64,000 nucleotides of DNA, from the NCBI GenBank assembly GCA_030159075.1, contig BROG01000295.1:62001-126000 (forward strand), written 5' to 3'. This DNA is from Atrina japonica (taxonomy: Eukaryota; Mollusca; Bivalvia; Pterioida; Pinnidae). The position numbers were made by a program, and so were the translations under genes. This document shows, one piece after another, positions 11,212-24,639 of the stretch. The stretch's first letter is position 1, and every line of letters starts with the position of its first letter. The notes beneath the pieces were generated by a model. That model made no database searches. It was not told where the DNA came from and saw nothing but the letters and a program-made list of their open reading frames with translations.

Positions 11212-12580
11212 CTTTAGAGAAAATAGATTATTCTGTAAAAGAATAAGACATTGTTATGAAGTAATATGTCTTGACATTACTTATTCTACTTTGGGGGTTT
11301 ATTATTTTCCGAAAAATGTAATGTTTCTACACGAGTCGTTACTGACACGCACATACTAAAAAACACTAGTGTCACGCAACTATTACCACAAGAAAAATAA
11401 AAAAGAGTAACTGATATTTGAAGTATTAGAGGGTTCACTTTATCGATATGCATTTCTTGTCAAAATATTTGGTGTTAATATAATGTGTTATATCTCTCTC
11501 CAGTGCCGTAAATTATGATGACGGGTCAAATGTGGGGTTGGTAAACTACAAAAATTAGACGCAGAGAGAACAGGTTTGTACAGTTAGTCCGATGTGTGGA
11601 GACAGTACCCGATTGCTCCATTTAATCACAAGTATATTGAGGTCCTGGCCAGTAATCCGTGATTGTAAATAAACACAATTTAACTCATTCAAACAAACCA
11701 ACAAAACTGTTTAAAACTAGAAGTAAAACATTCCATCATAAACATGTTTCATAGGTATTGGCTTGATATCTAGCCATGCGTAAGCAATCATTGAATCATT
11801 AACGGGCCTAGAAGAATGGAAATCTTTATTCTGTTTTTTTTGTGTGTTTTAATAATTGAATTTAGCTGAATTTTGAAGAACTCTACACATGCAATACATT
11901 TTAAACTCGCAATCACTTTATTTGTGGTAAAAGGATGAATGGATGCGTTGGTGTTCGGAACGAGGTGAAATTATTTTACCTGATAAATTAATGAGAAAAT
12001 AGAAAACAAAATAAACAGAATGTTTTGAAAATATCTACAGTTAAATTGAAATCGACTTCACTTAATGGCAGTATTTGTGGCCAGTTGGAAGTTTATGTAT
12101 GATGAATTTAGTTTTAGACATTCTTACACGTCGAATTAAATTTAATTCACAAAGGAAACATAATAAGTTCCCAAAATAGGTACTACAGTTGAAGGAGCTC
12201 TCAAAACAAAAATAAAACGAACCAACATCTAAGACACTTGATAGATTAATCATGTCCATTTAATTCCAATTGAACTCAATTTCACTTTAATCCTCTCACA
12301 GTGTACATTAAACGAATGAAAACAAGTCTTTTTCCGTGTCTAAGCCAATTTTGACACGTCCTTTTGGAATTAGATTTGATAAATCTGAATAACTTATATA
12401 TGTCAGTTACAATGTAAAACGTTTTTATTTGTTTATGATTAAATATTTCGATAAATGTAAAATAAATATAAATGTTGAATGAATGTTCACAGAATTTGTT
12501 CTATCCTAAAATGACGTGTAAACTCAAAGCAAATATTCAAACACAATCGTGATTACATATCCGATCCATTGCTAGACGAC
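11212..12580. other. AT-rich DNA, nothing recognised
   Basis: Any upstream exon of the candidate at 10964-11211 should lie here, but none could be identified by eye. Short open frames at 11174-11359 and 12062-12259 lack supporting signals. Confidence 0.5.
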
Positions 12581-12624
<44 letters not shown>

Positions 12625-12635
12625 ATTATTATTAA

Positions 12636-12673
<38 letters not shown>
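12581..12673. repeat. (TTA)n microsatellite
   Basis: About 31 TTA/ATT triplets with a few AATATT interruptions near the middle; encodes Asn runs on the minus strand that are not a gene. Confidence 0.97.
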
Positions 12674-12674
<1 letters not shown>

Positions 12675-13240
12675 ATATAAAATAAACTACAGTTGAAAAT
12701 ATACCATAAATCGAATTTCTGTGATAAGAGCCACAAGACATCTGAATTGTAAACATTGGTAGTCATTTTCATTCATGACATAAATGATCTTGAACAGTCC
12801 GGAGCAGTTTTGTAAACTTACAGAGCTTACGTAAAGAAACGCAACAACGTATCTTTCTTTCTAATATCGAATTAAAGAAAGGCTGCAAAAACATATCTAA
12901 ATACTTTGTGACAATAATTGATATCTGGTACCCTAAACACAGAACATATGGCGACACAGAGATGAATCTGTAAAAAAAATAAAACCTTTTAAAAGCATTA
13001 CTATTCTTCGTTACTGCACACTTAACAATAGTCAGACATTGTCGTTTTGTGAGAGTAAACACAAATGAAGTGTCATCGATTAAAAGTAAAACAAACAAAG
13101 ATAAACAGAAGGAAAAGAAACAAATAAGCTGGATGGCTTTATTGATTTCCATGAGCTGGAACTATTAGTTCCTGAGAAAAACAATATGCGAGTAGTCATG
13201 CAAAACTTCCGAAATGATCTACAAAGAATTACTATTCAAA
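12674..13240. other. AT-rich DNA with an unassigned 127-codon open frame
   Basis: A minus-strand frame at 12769-13152 begins with a hydrophobic segment (LICFFSFCLSLFVLLLI). Length alone is only weak evidence in this composition, so it is not called a gene. Confidence 0.4.
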
Positions 13241-13334
13241 TATTATTAACAATAGCAAAGTTATAGTTTTACAAAAGAGACCAAAACAAATGCTCAAGAC
13301 GATCTGTCTGTCAATAAGACTTCATCAGTTGAGC
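13241..13334 (-). mobile_element. Dispersed repeat fragment C, copy 1
   Basis: About 94 bp matching 46232-46324. Shared blocks include AATGCTCAAGACGATCTGTC against AATACTCAAGTCAATTGTTT, and CAATAAGACTTCATCAGTTG against CAATAAGACTTCATCATTTG. Read on the minus strand it ends in ACTTTGctATT, like the tails of other elements in this window, which sets the orientation given here. Confidence 0.7.
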
Positions 13335-14353
13335 TCAAATGAAATATAAATGTACATGTATATTGGCGAAAGAAATAGTGGCATCAAAGTTACTTTCAAA
13401 TTCTAAATTTCAGTCTATACAACCTTAAAAATCCTGTTTGTGCTTCATATACATTTTGAAGCCTTGTTTAAACAGTCTCTATGGACTAGGATTGTTATAT
13501 AATCACTGGGTGGAAAATAACACAAAATAACGATGGTGATGATTATCATTGATTATGATGATGATAGTAATAAAAATTAACGGGGTTATTAATTTATCAA
13601 TTGAATGTGCAGTTTGCCCTTAATAGAGGTTTCAGTGGTAACGCGAGGTATAATATTATAGTTGTGACTGGATTAAGGATTTCCCCCAATTATCAATTCA
13701 TTTTGATTCTTGTTTTATGAAAAAAAACAATATGAGTAAAATAGTTCTACTGTGAAGTTATTGAGTTACAGATACATTGTACTTTCAAGGCATCTCTATA
13801 CGTGTTTAAAATGTTATTCCGCAATCGTCATAGCTTGAATAGGTGGGTGATGTGCACTGCAGAATTTGACTGCCAATATTTTCACGTAAAGTCCAAATAG
13901 CTTTAACTTAAGTAAAAGAAAATAATGTGATAAACTGAAGCACTTTTATTTTATGATATCTTGTGGGGAAGACGTAGGCAAAACGTATAGTGAGTTGAAA
14001 TTCACATTTTCCTTTATATCGAGTATTTGACCAGTGGCAAATGCAGACGAAGTTATTGCTACTAGGATATAAGTTAGTGATCCATATACAAGTCATGACA
14101 AAGAAAGAGGAATTCACGTGTTGAACAGCATAATGAAGTCCATTATTCAAGGCAAATACACATTTCCCTAGATACATCATAAATCAAAATTAAAATGCAA
14201 CTTGCAACAAAGGATCACTTATTGTGTAACATGATATACATCATGTACGTACAATGAATGTCTCCATCTTAAATCCGTCTGGACCAGAAGAATAAACCAT
14301 TCTCTCTTGACAGAACAACCCATATATGAACCTTGATAGGATGCCGCTAAAAA

Positions 14354-14354
<1 letters not shown>
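13335..14354. other. AT-rich DNA, nothing recognised
   Basis: Contains a short imperfect GAT-rich patch at 13532-13570; no gene or dispersed repeat was identified. Confidence 0.5.
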
Positions 14355-14428
<74 letters not shown>

Positions 14429-14602
14429 TACACTCACACACTTGAGATACGCATACAACACGCACTCTCATACACACACACCAGACACTCATACAACACA
14501 CACACCAGACATGCAGACACACACACTCTCTCTCTCACACACTCACACACCTGAGACACTTATCAGACACGCATATAACATACACACACACACACACACA
14601 CG
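14355..14602. repeat. (CA)n microsatellite with CA-rich degenerate extension
   Basis: A pure CA run at 14355-14424 is followed by CA-rich sequence with repeated blocks such as GAGATACGCATACAACA and GAGACACTTATCAGACACGC, ending in a second pure CA run at 14582-14602. Confidence 0.95.
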
Positions 14603-15689
14603 ATAAGTTTTTAAGTTATTATATTTTTGTAATTTTAGATTTGTAGGATCTTAATGAACATTTGAACAAAATACTTTGCATTGAAAATCAATTATGTCAG
14701 AAAATAGTTCAAAATACCTTCTATAAAATATCGAATATTGATCAGTATCTGAATTAACTAAAGCATGCAAATTCTAAAGTATATTATTCATCTTGTTCTG
14801 TTGAACAGAAAGCAATACATTAATGATTGAAATTTATATTGCCGAAAGCTAACATTTTAAATAATTAAACTTTTAAATAATGTAATGAAAAGTGAATGTG
14901 GAAAACCTTTATGTCCAAACCAAGCGATTGGGCAAAACATGGCGTCATATTGTATTATTATATGTGAAAAAGTAATGATTAGTCGTAAAGAATTGACATT
15001 ATGATTTACTTGGCTGTCAGGAGGCTATTAGCTTGGTGTTTATGTTGTCTTGGCATAGCCAAAAGGATCATAAATTACATCAGATATCTAAATGTGACAG
15101 TTAAAATAATTATGGAAGAATAACATTTTGATAACATCAATTAAATCGATCGAAAACCATTGCGGGATTATGGTATATAAGGATTAATTGAAAATGATAA
15201 ATATACCCAGGTCACACTACAATGTATATTAATAAACTAGGTTTCTCTAATAAGGTAATGTTTTTTAAACGGCCGAGAGAGTGAGGGGCAAAGTTAGAGA
15301 AAGAGAGAGTTCTTCCAATGGCAGACTTATTGTCTCTTATGCAAGATAAGTGTCATAATGTATTTACGCGTAAAGTTTTAGGACGAAAATGACGTTGTGG
15401 TATTTTACAGAAAAAAACAAGGTCTTCTAAACAACAGGTGACGATATATAATGCAATAATGACTACTCTGAATGTTCCAAGAAACTTTAAAAGGTACCCA
15501 ACACTGTACATAAAACAAAACAATAATACTAGAAAATTTAGGCCCTTTTACAACAGAAAACACATTCACCTGTCTTAAATTCGTCGACATCACCATAGTC
15601 TAAAGGTTGACATGTATGTCCGTGCCTTAATTCTTTAGTTTGAAAACTTACTTTCATTTTAAATCCACTATATTATCTAAGGACTAAAA
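14603..15689. other. AT-rich DNA, nothing recognised
   Basis: A short GAGA-rich patch lies at 15274-15310. No gene or repeat could be supported. Confidence 0.5.
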
Positions 15690-15910
15690 TAGCGAAAAAT
15701 TAACGGGAGCGAAAATTTACAATTATACAGTAGATATATTACTATAAATAGATCGAATACGGTGTCAATTTCTATACAAGAGGAATACGACAAACACCAT
15801 TTAAAATACATCTTGGATTAAAAAGATACTTTCTATGTACAGAATCCTCCCGGCCCTTTGGGCGAATTTAAGACGGGAGAAAGTGTCCTGTTGTACAAGG
15901 ACGAAAATTT
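15690..15910. mobile_element. Dispersed 'GCGAAAATT' repeat, copy 1
   Basis: It begins TAGCGAAAAATTAACGGGAG and ends GGCGAATTTAAGACGGGAGA then GGACGAAAATTT. The same blocks occur at 54601-54745 (GCTCCCGTTTAATTTTTG, GACGAATTTAAGACGGGG, AGGGCGAAAAA). The GCGAAAAT/ATTTTCGC ends in opposite orientation suggest a MITE. Confidence 0.6.
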
Positions 15911-18900
15911 CCACGTACATGTAAAGAGTGGTTATGTTTTATGTACTGTTTTAGATAACTTTGAAAGATCGCACATTAGTTCTTATGGATGACATTTGAG
16001 TGCCACTTAGTTGAACGGGAAATGAGTATATTTTGTAAAGATATGCCCAAATACACAAATCTGCAAATATATAAGTCGAAATTCGACAGACCAATACAAA
16101 TACAAGAGAACGCTATTAACGAATCAATGTTTATTCCCACAATTCAGCAGTGATGTAGTTTGGAAATCTTTGGTTGTTGAAGATATGCAAGAGAATGAAA
16201 AACAACTAAGTTTATGAATTGTATCATTTTCTTATTATGAGGAATCTGCCCTTCTATCAATGTTTAACCACATATATAGGTCAGGTAACGTTGCTCAATC
16301 TTGATATGGATAACAATGGTAAAAAATACAGAATATAAGTACATTGATATGAAAAGGGTATTTTTATAAATTTGATATATGTGTATATCGGTATGACAAG
16401 AAGAAAAAGAAAAGAAAAAGGCAAAATTTCATACTAGGAAAATATTCACTCATCATCATAAATATAATGAAATTTAATGTAAACATAGTGGTTTTATGAG
16501 TATAAGCGTAAATCTTATAATAACTTGACAATCTGATATCGCCTTGCTGCCTATAAATTCGTTAATAATTAAACTTTGACCACCTAGCAGGGATTTATCT
16601 CTTATCAGCTTGTCTTTTTATATAAGTGATAATAAAGTTCGGAATTAAATGAAACATATATGTATGCGTTTTGTAAAAATATTGCACGTGTGCTAAATAT
16701 AATTTTTATCAATGCCAATCATAAGTAAATGCTTGAACAACTTTCCTTAGATCAGTAATAAGGTGTATATAAAATAGGTAAATGTTACGGAAATTAATTA
16801 CTCTCTTGTAACTAGATCTATAACAAGCACTGTCATTGTTTGTAACATGACCCTTCCTACCCACATTTTTTTTAATTCATAACGGTGTCGTGTTGAGGTG
16901 TTTAGATTTATATAAGTACTTTTACCTCAGGATTGGATTTTAATTTTTCCTACGCTATGATCAGTTACAGAGGACAGGAAATTACTAGGCATAATCTAGG
17001 GATACAGTGATGGTCACAAACAATAGACGACTATATTTCTGATACTGCCTGTTGTATTTAGAAGCAGGAACACGTATAAGAATCTACGACAGAACATATA
17101 AACGCACGTATTAACCCATGTGTATGTAAACACAGGCAGGTATTCGGCCTGATGACAATGAGCAATCCCTTAAATTTTAATTTTTACTATTCATTGATTC
17201 AGCAAAGGTACAACCACTTACGAGTAAATATTATCACAGTTTAAGAAGAGGAATGTAATAAGCGTTGTAAAGGGTTAATTGAGATCGTAGTGTATGCTAC
17301 CACATTAATAAACTTGTAATAACATTTAATACCTTTTCGCACCAACCGATTGACTATTTACTTTGAAATATATTGCATTGTGAAATAGTATCATTGGTGT
17401 TAGCATTATCCACGATAATTTAAAAAGGTAATTAGGATAAATATTGTTTTAATCTCAAAAGAAGTAGTCCATATTCTGAGAGAATAGGCAGTTACAAACT
17501 GGAATATGTAATACAAAATCCAATCCCCTTGTTTTTCGTTGAATTCGAACTTGCAAGTATTGAAAGTTTATCAAAATTATGACTTAAAATATATTTAAGA
17601 AAAAAGCCTAATTAAAATGTATTTTACCGATGCTTCAAATATAAATTTAGATATGGATTATATCCGGAAGCTTACACGGGAAAACAAAACCTTAATATCC
17701 ATTTGAAAATATTATTTTCAGCCCATTGAGAACGACTCTGATGTTTTTGTTTTTATAAAGTTAAAATGAAATAAACACACAAATATTAATGACAAGATTA
17801 AGCTTTAACACATTCTGAAGTACTTACTTATCCGAAAATTATTTTTAGATTAAATAATAATTCAAAATCAAAATCTCAGATACCAAAGTATATTATTATT
17901 ATGTTATCATTATTTTTGGTATGACAAAATATCCGACTTCAAATGATTATCAATGACAATTGCCATTACTGGAATATTTTTATGAGAATATTATGATGCT
18001 CAAAATTTGTTGTAAAAATAATACGTAAAGTAACGTTTTCTTATTTTTTGCGTAATCTGTCTTCCTAATAACGATCGATTATAAGTGCAGTTTCAGAAAC
18101 TATCGATTAGATATTTGTATACAAGAGACAATTATTTTCAACACTTATTTGTTTTCAAATTTTTAAGTATTTATACACATCTAGAGCAGATAATTTACAT
18201 GAACTGGAATGTGATCGAATCCTTTTTGGAAAATGAATGAATCTATATCTTTTACAATGATTTTAATTTGATTTTTGAAATATGAAATATGTAATGTGGC
18301 AGAAAGAAACTTGTATATGTAAATCGAGTACAGATATTGTAGATAAATGCAACGCTACGGATTACAAAATATATAAATAAATAAATAGCAACAACATTTA
18401 CAAATAACAGACATCGATGTCTAGGTTCAAAATATTGCAATTAAGTCGATTTCTTCTTGGAATTGCAGAACAATGTCCACTGTGTCTGTAGATCATGTAT
18501 ATCTTATAGTAAGTTTAAAATAAAACAAACAAAAATATTCTCGTCACTTTGATAGCTTACGACTTGATCAATTTTAAATGTACAGTTTGCCTGTATATTT
18601 CAGTTAAGAGTATTGGAAAGTCCTGTCAAATGCAAGAACTTAAGCATATATATAGATACATACGACTGGTTAAGTATCTCTTGAATTACTTTTAGGTTTG
18701 TATTTTACACGATGTAACGAAACATGAAGCATTAAGATCATTTTACAATCTTCATGAGAAATAATTTAATGATATCAATGTCGAAAGCAAATATATAAAG
18801 GAATAGAGTTTTACTTACTTTTTAAACACCGTACAGGTAGCAGTTTACTCCGATATAATTTAAATGACATTGTCGAATACACAATAAACCTACATTTAGC

Positions 18901-21501
18901 ACCATGCTGAATTGGCAGTGTAAATAAGCTGGCCAAGAACTCCAATCAATATTGTTCAAGCAATCAAACGCATTGGAGACTATGAATCGGTAGCCAATTA
19001 GATACTTACATGCAAAATGAAATGAACTTTAAAAACTTGTTTATGCTGAACATTCTATAATGATTTGCAGATTTCTACACAAAATCAATAAATGTTGACA
19101 CCATGCGGTGGGGTCTCGATATTAATTTTGTACCTGAAAGTAACTTGGTGAAATGTTAAAAAGATAAAGCAGACATACTTATTCAATATATTGACCTGTA
19201 CGTTTACGACGGAACACAGTCGGTGTTTGAAGTTTAATTAAAAGACAGGAAATGTAGAAAAAGCCAATCGTTTGTGTAGTATAACGTTAGAATACAGTAC
19301 GATCCAGATCAATTGATGTTTTCGCTGAATGTTGACAAAAGATGGACTCCCTGTAAAACTACAGGAAAAGGGACCTCTTTGAAGTGAAGTATCATGACTC
19401 GGACACTATGTATCATTCTTCCAGATCAAGTTATTTTAAAGGCGCAGTATTATAATTAGGTTTCGGATAATTAATCATAATTAAAGGTGGTAGAAGCTAT
19501 CGTTTGGTTTTTTCTTTTATCGTTTTGATAAGAATGTTTTTAAAATAATTGTACATACCCAACGAAAGCACAAAAGACTGTTGTCGATTAAATTTTTAAA
19601 TGCAATTTTAAATGAATGTTTATCATGTATATGAAGAAGTGGACAATGTCACATGAGAAAGCAGGTGGTCAGTTTGTGATATACACGGGTTTCATTTTCG
19701 ATATATTATCTTTATAATATGAATCGCCAAAATTTTGAAAGTAACATGAATTTCTGGATCATTTTAATATCTTTGTAGGTATACGCTAATCTAACGATTT
19801 AGCAATAATTTCACGCATGTCGTATATATAAAAACACAGATACCAAAGTATTAATCGAAAGAAGGTTCATGAGACAATATACGAATAACGTGAAATGATT
19901 TTACAGGACGGAACTCCAAATAATACAGAAATATGTCTCCTTATTGAAATATTAAGTTATTTCATTTTCGTGCTTTCTGATAGCACTTTATATCTATTAT
20001 ATAACAAAAGATAGAATGATACCGGTAGTTAAATGGCGAAATTGGTGTATAAACATAAACTTCTTTAGATTCACTTTTGAATAGTAAGACTACCAAAGGA
20101 CTTAACAAAATGTTAGGTTAAGAGGCCAGGAAGGATGTATATTCATACGGCAAATAAATGGATAACTAATTCATATTTACTGATTATATTGTCGACAAAG
20201 ATATATTATAATTCCGCATCATAGACAAGGTTTTTTAACGCAGGTAATACGATTACATTACAGCGATTGAACACAAATGTTATTCAAAAACATGCTGGAC
20301 CAAGAACGGGAAACACGAATTGAAAACACGGAATGAAACAAATGTGAATGTAATACATCATACTATTAAAAAGAATGATATATAGCACAGATTTGTTTAG
20401 CAAATAATAATGCATGTCAAAAGAATGCATATTTGTAAGAAATATTGCCGTCTGACAGATGGACGTACTAACGACATTGAGACATACATAAACATATATC
20501 CTAACGCATTGCAGAGTTTAATCTTGCTCTTGATGCATTTTATGAAATCTTACCTTCTCTGCGTGGAATTGATTAATTTGATCCTGTAATTAATTGTCAT
20601 CGAAAGCCAGGAGTTTCTAGATCCTAACAAATTACTAAAGTTAATACAAGTGTAATTCCTTTAACTTGACTAATTCGTTTTTAAATAGTAAATAAGTTAC
20701 TTCTTATCCAAAATAGGAGGTCTAAAACAGATCTTTCATAAAATATTTACAAAAGAGATTCTCTCCAAGAGAGTCGTGTTTAATCCATTTTACAGTGTAT
20801 ATATCTTCTACAGTGTCCAAATTCAACATTCAAATGTACAGAATTTATACAAGTATGGTAAGAGATAATCCTCACTGAAAAGCAACATTCCTTAGAGTGT
20901 TTTCAAGTTAGTTTATGTTTATAATAGCAAAGATATCAGAACTAAAGCGATTATTTTCAAATGAATGAATTAGAGTTTAATGTCCATGATCTTTATATTG
21001 GTATATAAGACGTACATGATTAACTGACGAACCTTGCGTTTATTCATTGAAAGATGACTTAACACGTGTTAAATTCATTCTAATGGTGTGTGAATTATTA
21101 ACACAATTTTTACATATCAAAATGTCTTTGTTACCGAGATATGACTGAGCTTTCGTCGATATTGTGTGGTGTTTATCCTGAAGTGAATTAAAACAGCATT
21201 TATCAGCTGTAATTTACGATAAATGAGGCAGTTTCTGTCAGATGCGAACGTAAAGCAGCGAAGTTCAAACATTGAAGTCTGCATTATGAATTTAGACAGG
21301 GGGCTATGAATGAATTTAATTCATTCTTCCACTTGATAGGTCTGTTCATTACAAGATTCTACACATGAGGTCTGTCGTCTGTTCACAATACGTACACAGG
21401 GTGCATATCTTACCTGTCACTCTATATACAGAAGAACTCCTACAACAATAAGTACGTACTTGAGATGTGTGTATAAAACTTATGTTTTGATGTACGTATT
21501 G

Positions 21502-21503
<2 letters not shown>
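15911..21503. other. Long AT-rich stretch without supported genes
   Basis: About 5.6 kb of mostly unique sequence. The only dispersed signals noticed are two short minus-strand copies of the element tail: ATCTCAGATACCAAAGTATA near 17873-17893 and CACAGATACCAAAGTATTAA near 19834-19855. No exon, RNA gene or tandem array was supported. Confidence 0.5.
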
Positions 21504-21557
<54 letters not shown>

Positions 21558-21683
21558 CTCACGTATATATATATGTGTGTGCGTGTGTGTGTGTGTGTGT
21601 AATGATGATACACCACTTAAGTTACTGTTATATATACATCAGATTTACAGTCATTTGATCTGATGATACACCGCTTTACGTTA

Positions 21684-21759
<76 letters not shown>

Positions 21760-21875
21760 AGATTAACAGTCATATGTACTGATTGTACATTGCTTTACGT
21801 TACTGTCATATATACATCATATGTACAACGCTGATACAGTCATATGAACTGATGATACACTGATGTACATTGCCG

Positions 21876-21953
<78 letters not shown>
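21504..21953. repeat. Compound microsatellite block with about 60-bp unit
   Basis: A (CA)n run (21504-21553) and a (GT)n run (21574-21600) are inverted relative to each other. A repeated segment follows, TGATACACCGCTTTACGTTA then a TA run then CATCAGATTTACAGTCAT, at about 21604, 21661, 21780 and 21850. In two units the TA part has expanded to (TA)n of about 66 bp (21686-21751) and 77 bp (21877-21953). The TA arrays therefore grew inside pre-existing tandem units. Confidence 0.9.
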
Positions 21954-21957
<4 letters not shown>

Positions 21958-22497
21958 TCTATAACATTCATACAATCATTTACATGTATGATCAGCTATA
22001 GGTAAGTATATGTCGGATGATTAACGGTAAAATAAATTTAGTTAATCTTGACAAGCAAATTGAATATAAGTCTGTAATATTCTACTTTGACCGCCCTACT
22101 TCAGCTTTACTTAATCCTATTTCAAATATATCGACCATCTGGCCAAAACGATGGGAATAAATTTGAAATGTATACAGGTATGCTATAGAAATAATAGAAG
22201 GCAATTGTGAATAATTTCTAAATATATCCAAATAGAATAAAACGAAATAGTGTATGTAAACATGATTTAAAACAGAAATCACACAGAAATCAGCACTTCT
22301 CTATTGAAAGCGTTCACTCTATATCAGTTTTTTGACACCTCGTAACAGTATTGACTTTTCTTAACGGGATTTCACTGTACTCCTTAATCCTAATCCTTTA
22401 TCCTTAAATAAAATAGAAAGCATGAAGGCAGGAATGCCGATGGACGTGAATTCGATATTTACAGTTTTAAAATGATCACAGCGGCTTGATTTTCTTG
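21954..22497. other. AT-rich DNA, nothing recognised
   Basis: A 66-codon minus-strand frame at 22082-22282 has no support. Confidence 0.5.
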
Positions 22498-22690
22498 TCC
22501 TTCGGATGAGACATTAACAATCGAGGTCCTGTGTCACAGTAGGTGTCGACACGCAAAAGAACCCTCACTGCTCAATGGCCGTAAGTGGCGAGCATAGGCC
22601 AAACTTTGAAGCCCTTCACCAGCATTTGGTGACGTCTTCATGTGAGTGAAAGATTATTGAGTGGGACGTTAAACATCAATGCAACATCAA
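22498..22690 (+). mobile_element. SINE-like remnant widespread in invertebrates
   Basis: Contains TCCTTCGGATGAGACATTAA, GAGGTCCTGTGTCACAGTAG, GCAAAAGAACCCTCACTGCT and ATTGAGTGGGACGTTAAAC. I recognise this series (CGGATGAGACGTTAAACCGAGGTCC-type, AAAGAACCC, gGGACGTTAAAC) as the body of a repeat common in molluscan and other invertebrate genomes. No tRNA-like head or poly(A) tail is seen, so this is a fragment. The family name is not certain. Confidence 0.55.
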
Positions 22691-24611
22691 ATGATTACAA
22701 ATTTATTTCAAATCAATATCCTTGGTTTTACTTTCGCAAAACCACATATCCGTGGTCTTACCAAAGCACTTTAATGCCAGAAATCTTATTTCAGTGCACT
22801 TGACTGAAAACAACCAAAGAAAGCAGCAGCAACCAATATTCAAATATAATTTCGTTAACCCATAGTCATAATTTATTTTTTACCTATAATATTCTGAATT
22901 CAAGATAAACATGTTGTCATTCCATCTTTGCCAACGACGACAACGATGATGATAATAAATCATAAATACTCCATTTGCATAATCTAGCATGTGACCTGAT
23001 GACCTGAACGTATGGCCAATAGTTTTGAAATAATTCAAACGTCCTTAAACATAATATTTGATATCGTTAGGATTAAATTAGCTCTATTGTGAATTTCTGA
23101 ATTGTTTTCATAGAAATTCCTATCTTTTCAATCTACAACAAACTGCATGCATTCAAACTCTCTGTAGCCATGCATCTAAAAGATTAAAGGAAATCTAGTT
23201 CGTCGCTTTATTAAAAGTAAAACACTAAAATGATGAATTTAGTAATTCTATCAAACTCTGAAGACTTCAAAGCCAGATATGAAAATATGATAATGGAATA
23301 AAGAAACTGAATATGTTTGCTTCAGGTATTTTAGAATTAAGGCGTTAGTTTACGAGTGGTTGCACCTTTTCTAACAATAGATTATCGTAAAATTAGCACA
23401 CTCGATAACAAGTTAAGTATCTCTCGTATTTTCTGAAGTTATTGACTAATTTGTCATTTTTATATACGTCGGTTGACCCACAGCTAAAGTCAACAATGTT
23501 AAAATGTCATGTCAAAATACAATACAACAACTTCTTTCTTCTCAAACTATCGATTTAATGATTGTGGAATTATCCCATTAACGGAAACATTATATACTTA
23601 TTATCTAACAGGCTTTGTTAATACATAGATTAAACAGACTACAGGTGATAGTTTATTAACCAGACACAAATGTCAGAAGTATTAATAACCAGGTATTCGA
23701 ACCTTTTGATCTAGCTTAAAATATATCTCAAAACGATTTAAAACAAGCATCAGAACTGTAGATTGATCAATGATAAGACTAATAATTTTGTTATCAAAGG
23801 AAAATATTTTGTGAAGTCATCTCAAAAACCATTTCATAGTTCATCCCGTCTGCCTACGTTTTACCCTAACCGACCTGGGTGCACGCAGCATGATGCAGTG
23901 ATAAGATTACGATGACAAAATTGTCAGAACGATTAAGTTTGTCTTCTGTCCTCTGACATGTTGAAGATAGATTGTAAGACTTGGAGTGGTTGACGTTTTT
24001 GAAAGGTTTAAAATGTCACAGATCGCTATTTGGAAAGTCAAACCACTGAAGTGTATAACTTCTTTTTTGTCATGTAAATTTGTGAGGTAAACAAATATTG
24101 AATTTAATTGTTCAGCCATCATTAAAACGAATATTATCAGATATTATCAATGACAAGAGAAACACATCTGAAGTTTGAAGATATCGAACAACTTGGACAG
24201 AAATTACAACTTGTGTTTAAAATAGCATGTTCTACGGTCTAGTTTACAAACAGTGGTTAGCTTGAAAGAAGTTTCAAAGTATATGATTTTTATGTTTTTG
24301 AAATAAAAATTGATACATTTTGTTGTAAATACCGAAATCTAATCGCGTCTACTTTCGAATGTCTCGCAATAGTCAATTGAAAGGGTGGGTTGTTGATCGA
24401 TGTTATTACTAGTGGTATAAATTGAGTATGGCAACAAACTCATTGGCCTATAAATAGACAGGTGCGCTTTATTTCAACATATGGTTAACCCATTTATCAT
24501 ATGAAATACAAATTATATAACATTCAGAAAAAATAAAAGGACTTTCGAACTACATAAATGAAGAAAGTTAAAGTTAGATTTCATATCGTACTTTATTTAT
24601 CGCAATTGCTT
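22691..24611. other. AT-rich DNA, nothing recognised
   Basis: No exon or repeat could be supported; a 71-codon minus-strand frame at 23907-24122 is unremarkable. Confidence 0.5.
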
Positions 24612-24639
24612 TAAATATTATAAACATAATACCAAAGTT
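24612..24639 (-). repeat. 28-bp dispersed sequence, identical at 48885-48912
   Basis: All 28 bases, starting TAAATATTATAAACATAATA and ending CCAAAGTT, are identical between the two sites. Read on the minus strand it contains AACTTTGGTATTA, related to the element-tail motif. Confidence 0.8.

Noticed and set aside
12769..13152. 127-codon minus-strand frame with hydrophobic start
   Set aside because: Considered as a GPCR-like fragment, but transmembrane and motif spacing do not fit; AT-rich DNA readily encodes hydrophobic residues.
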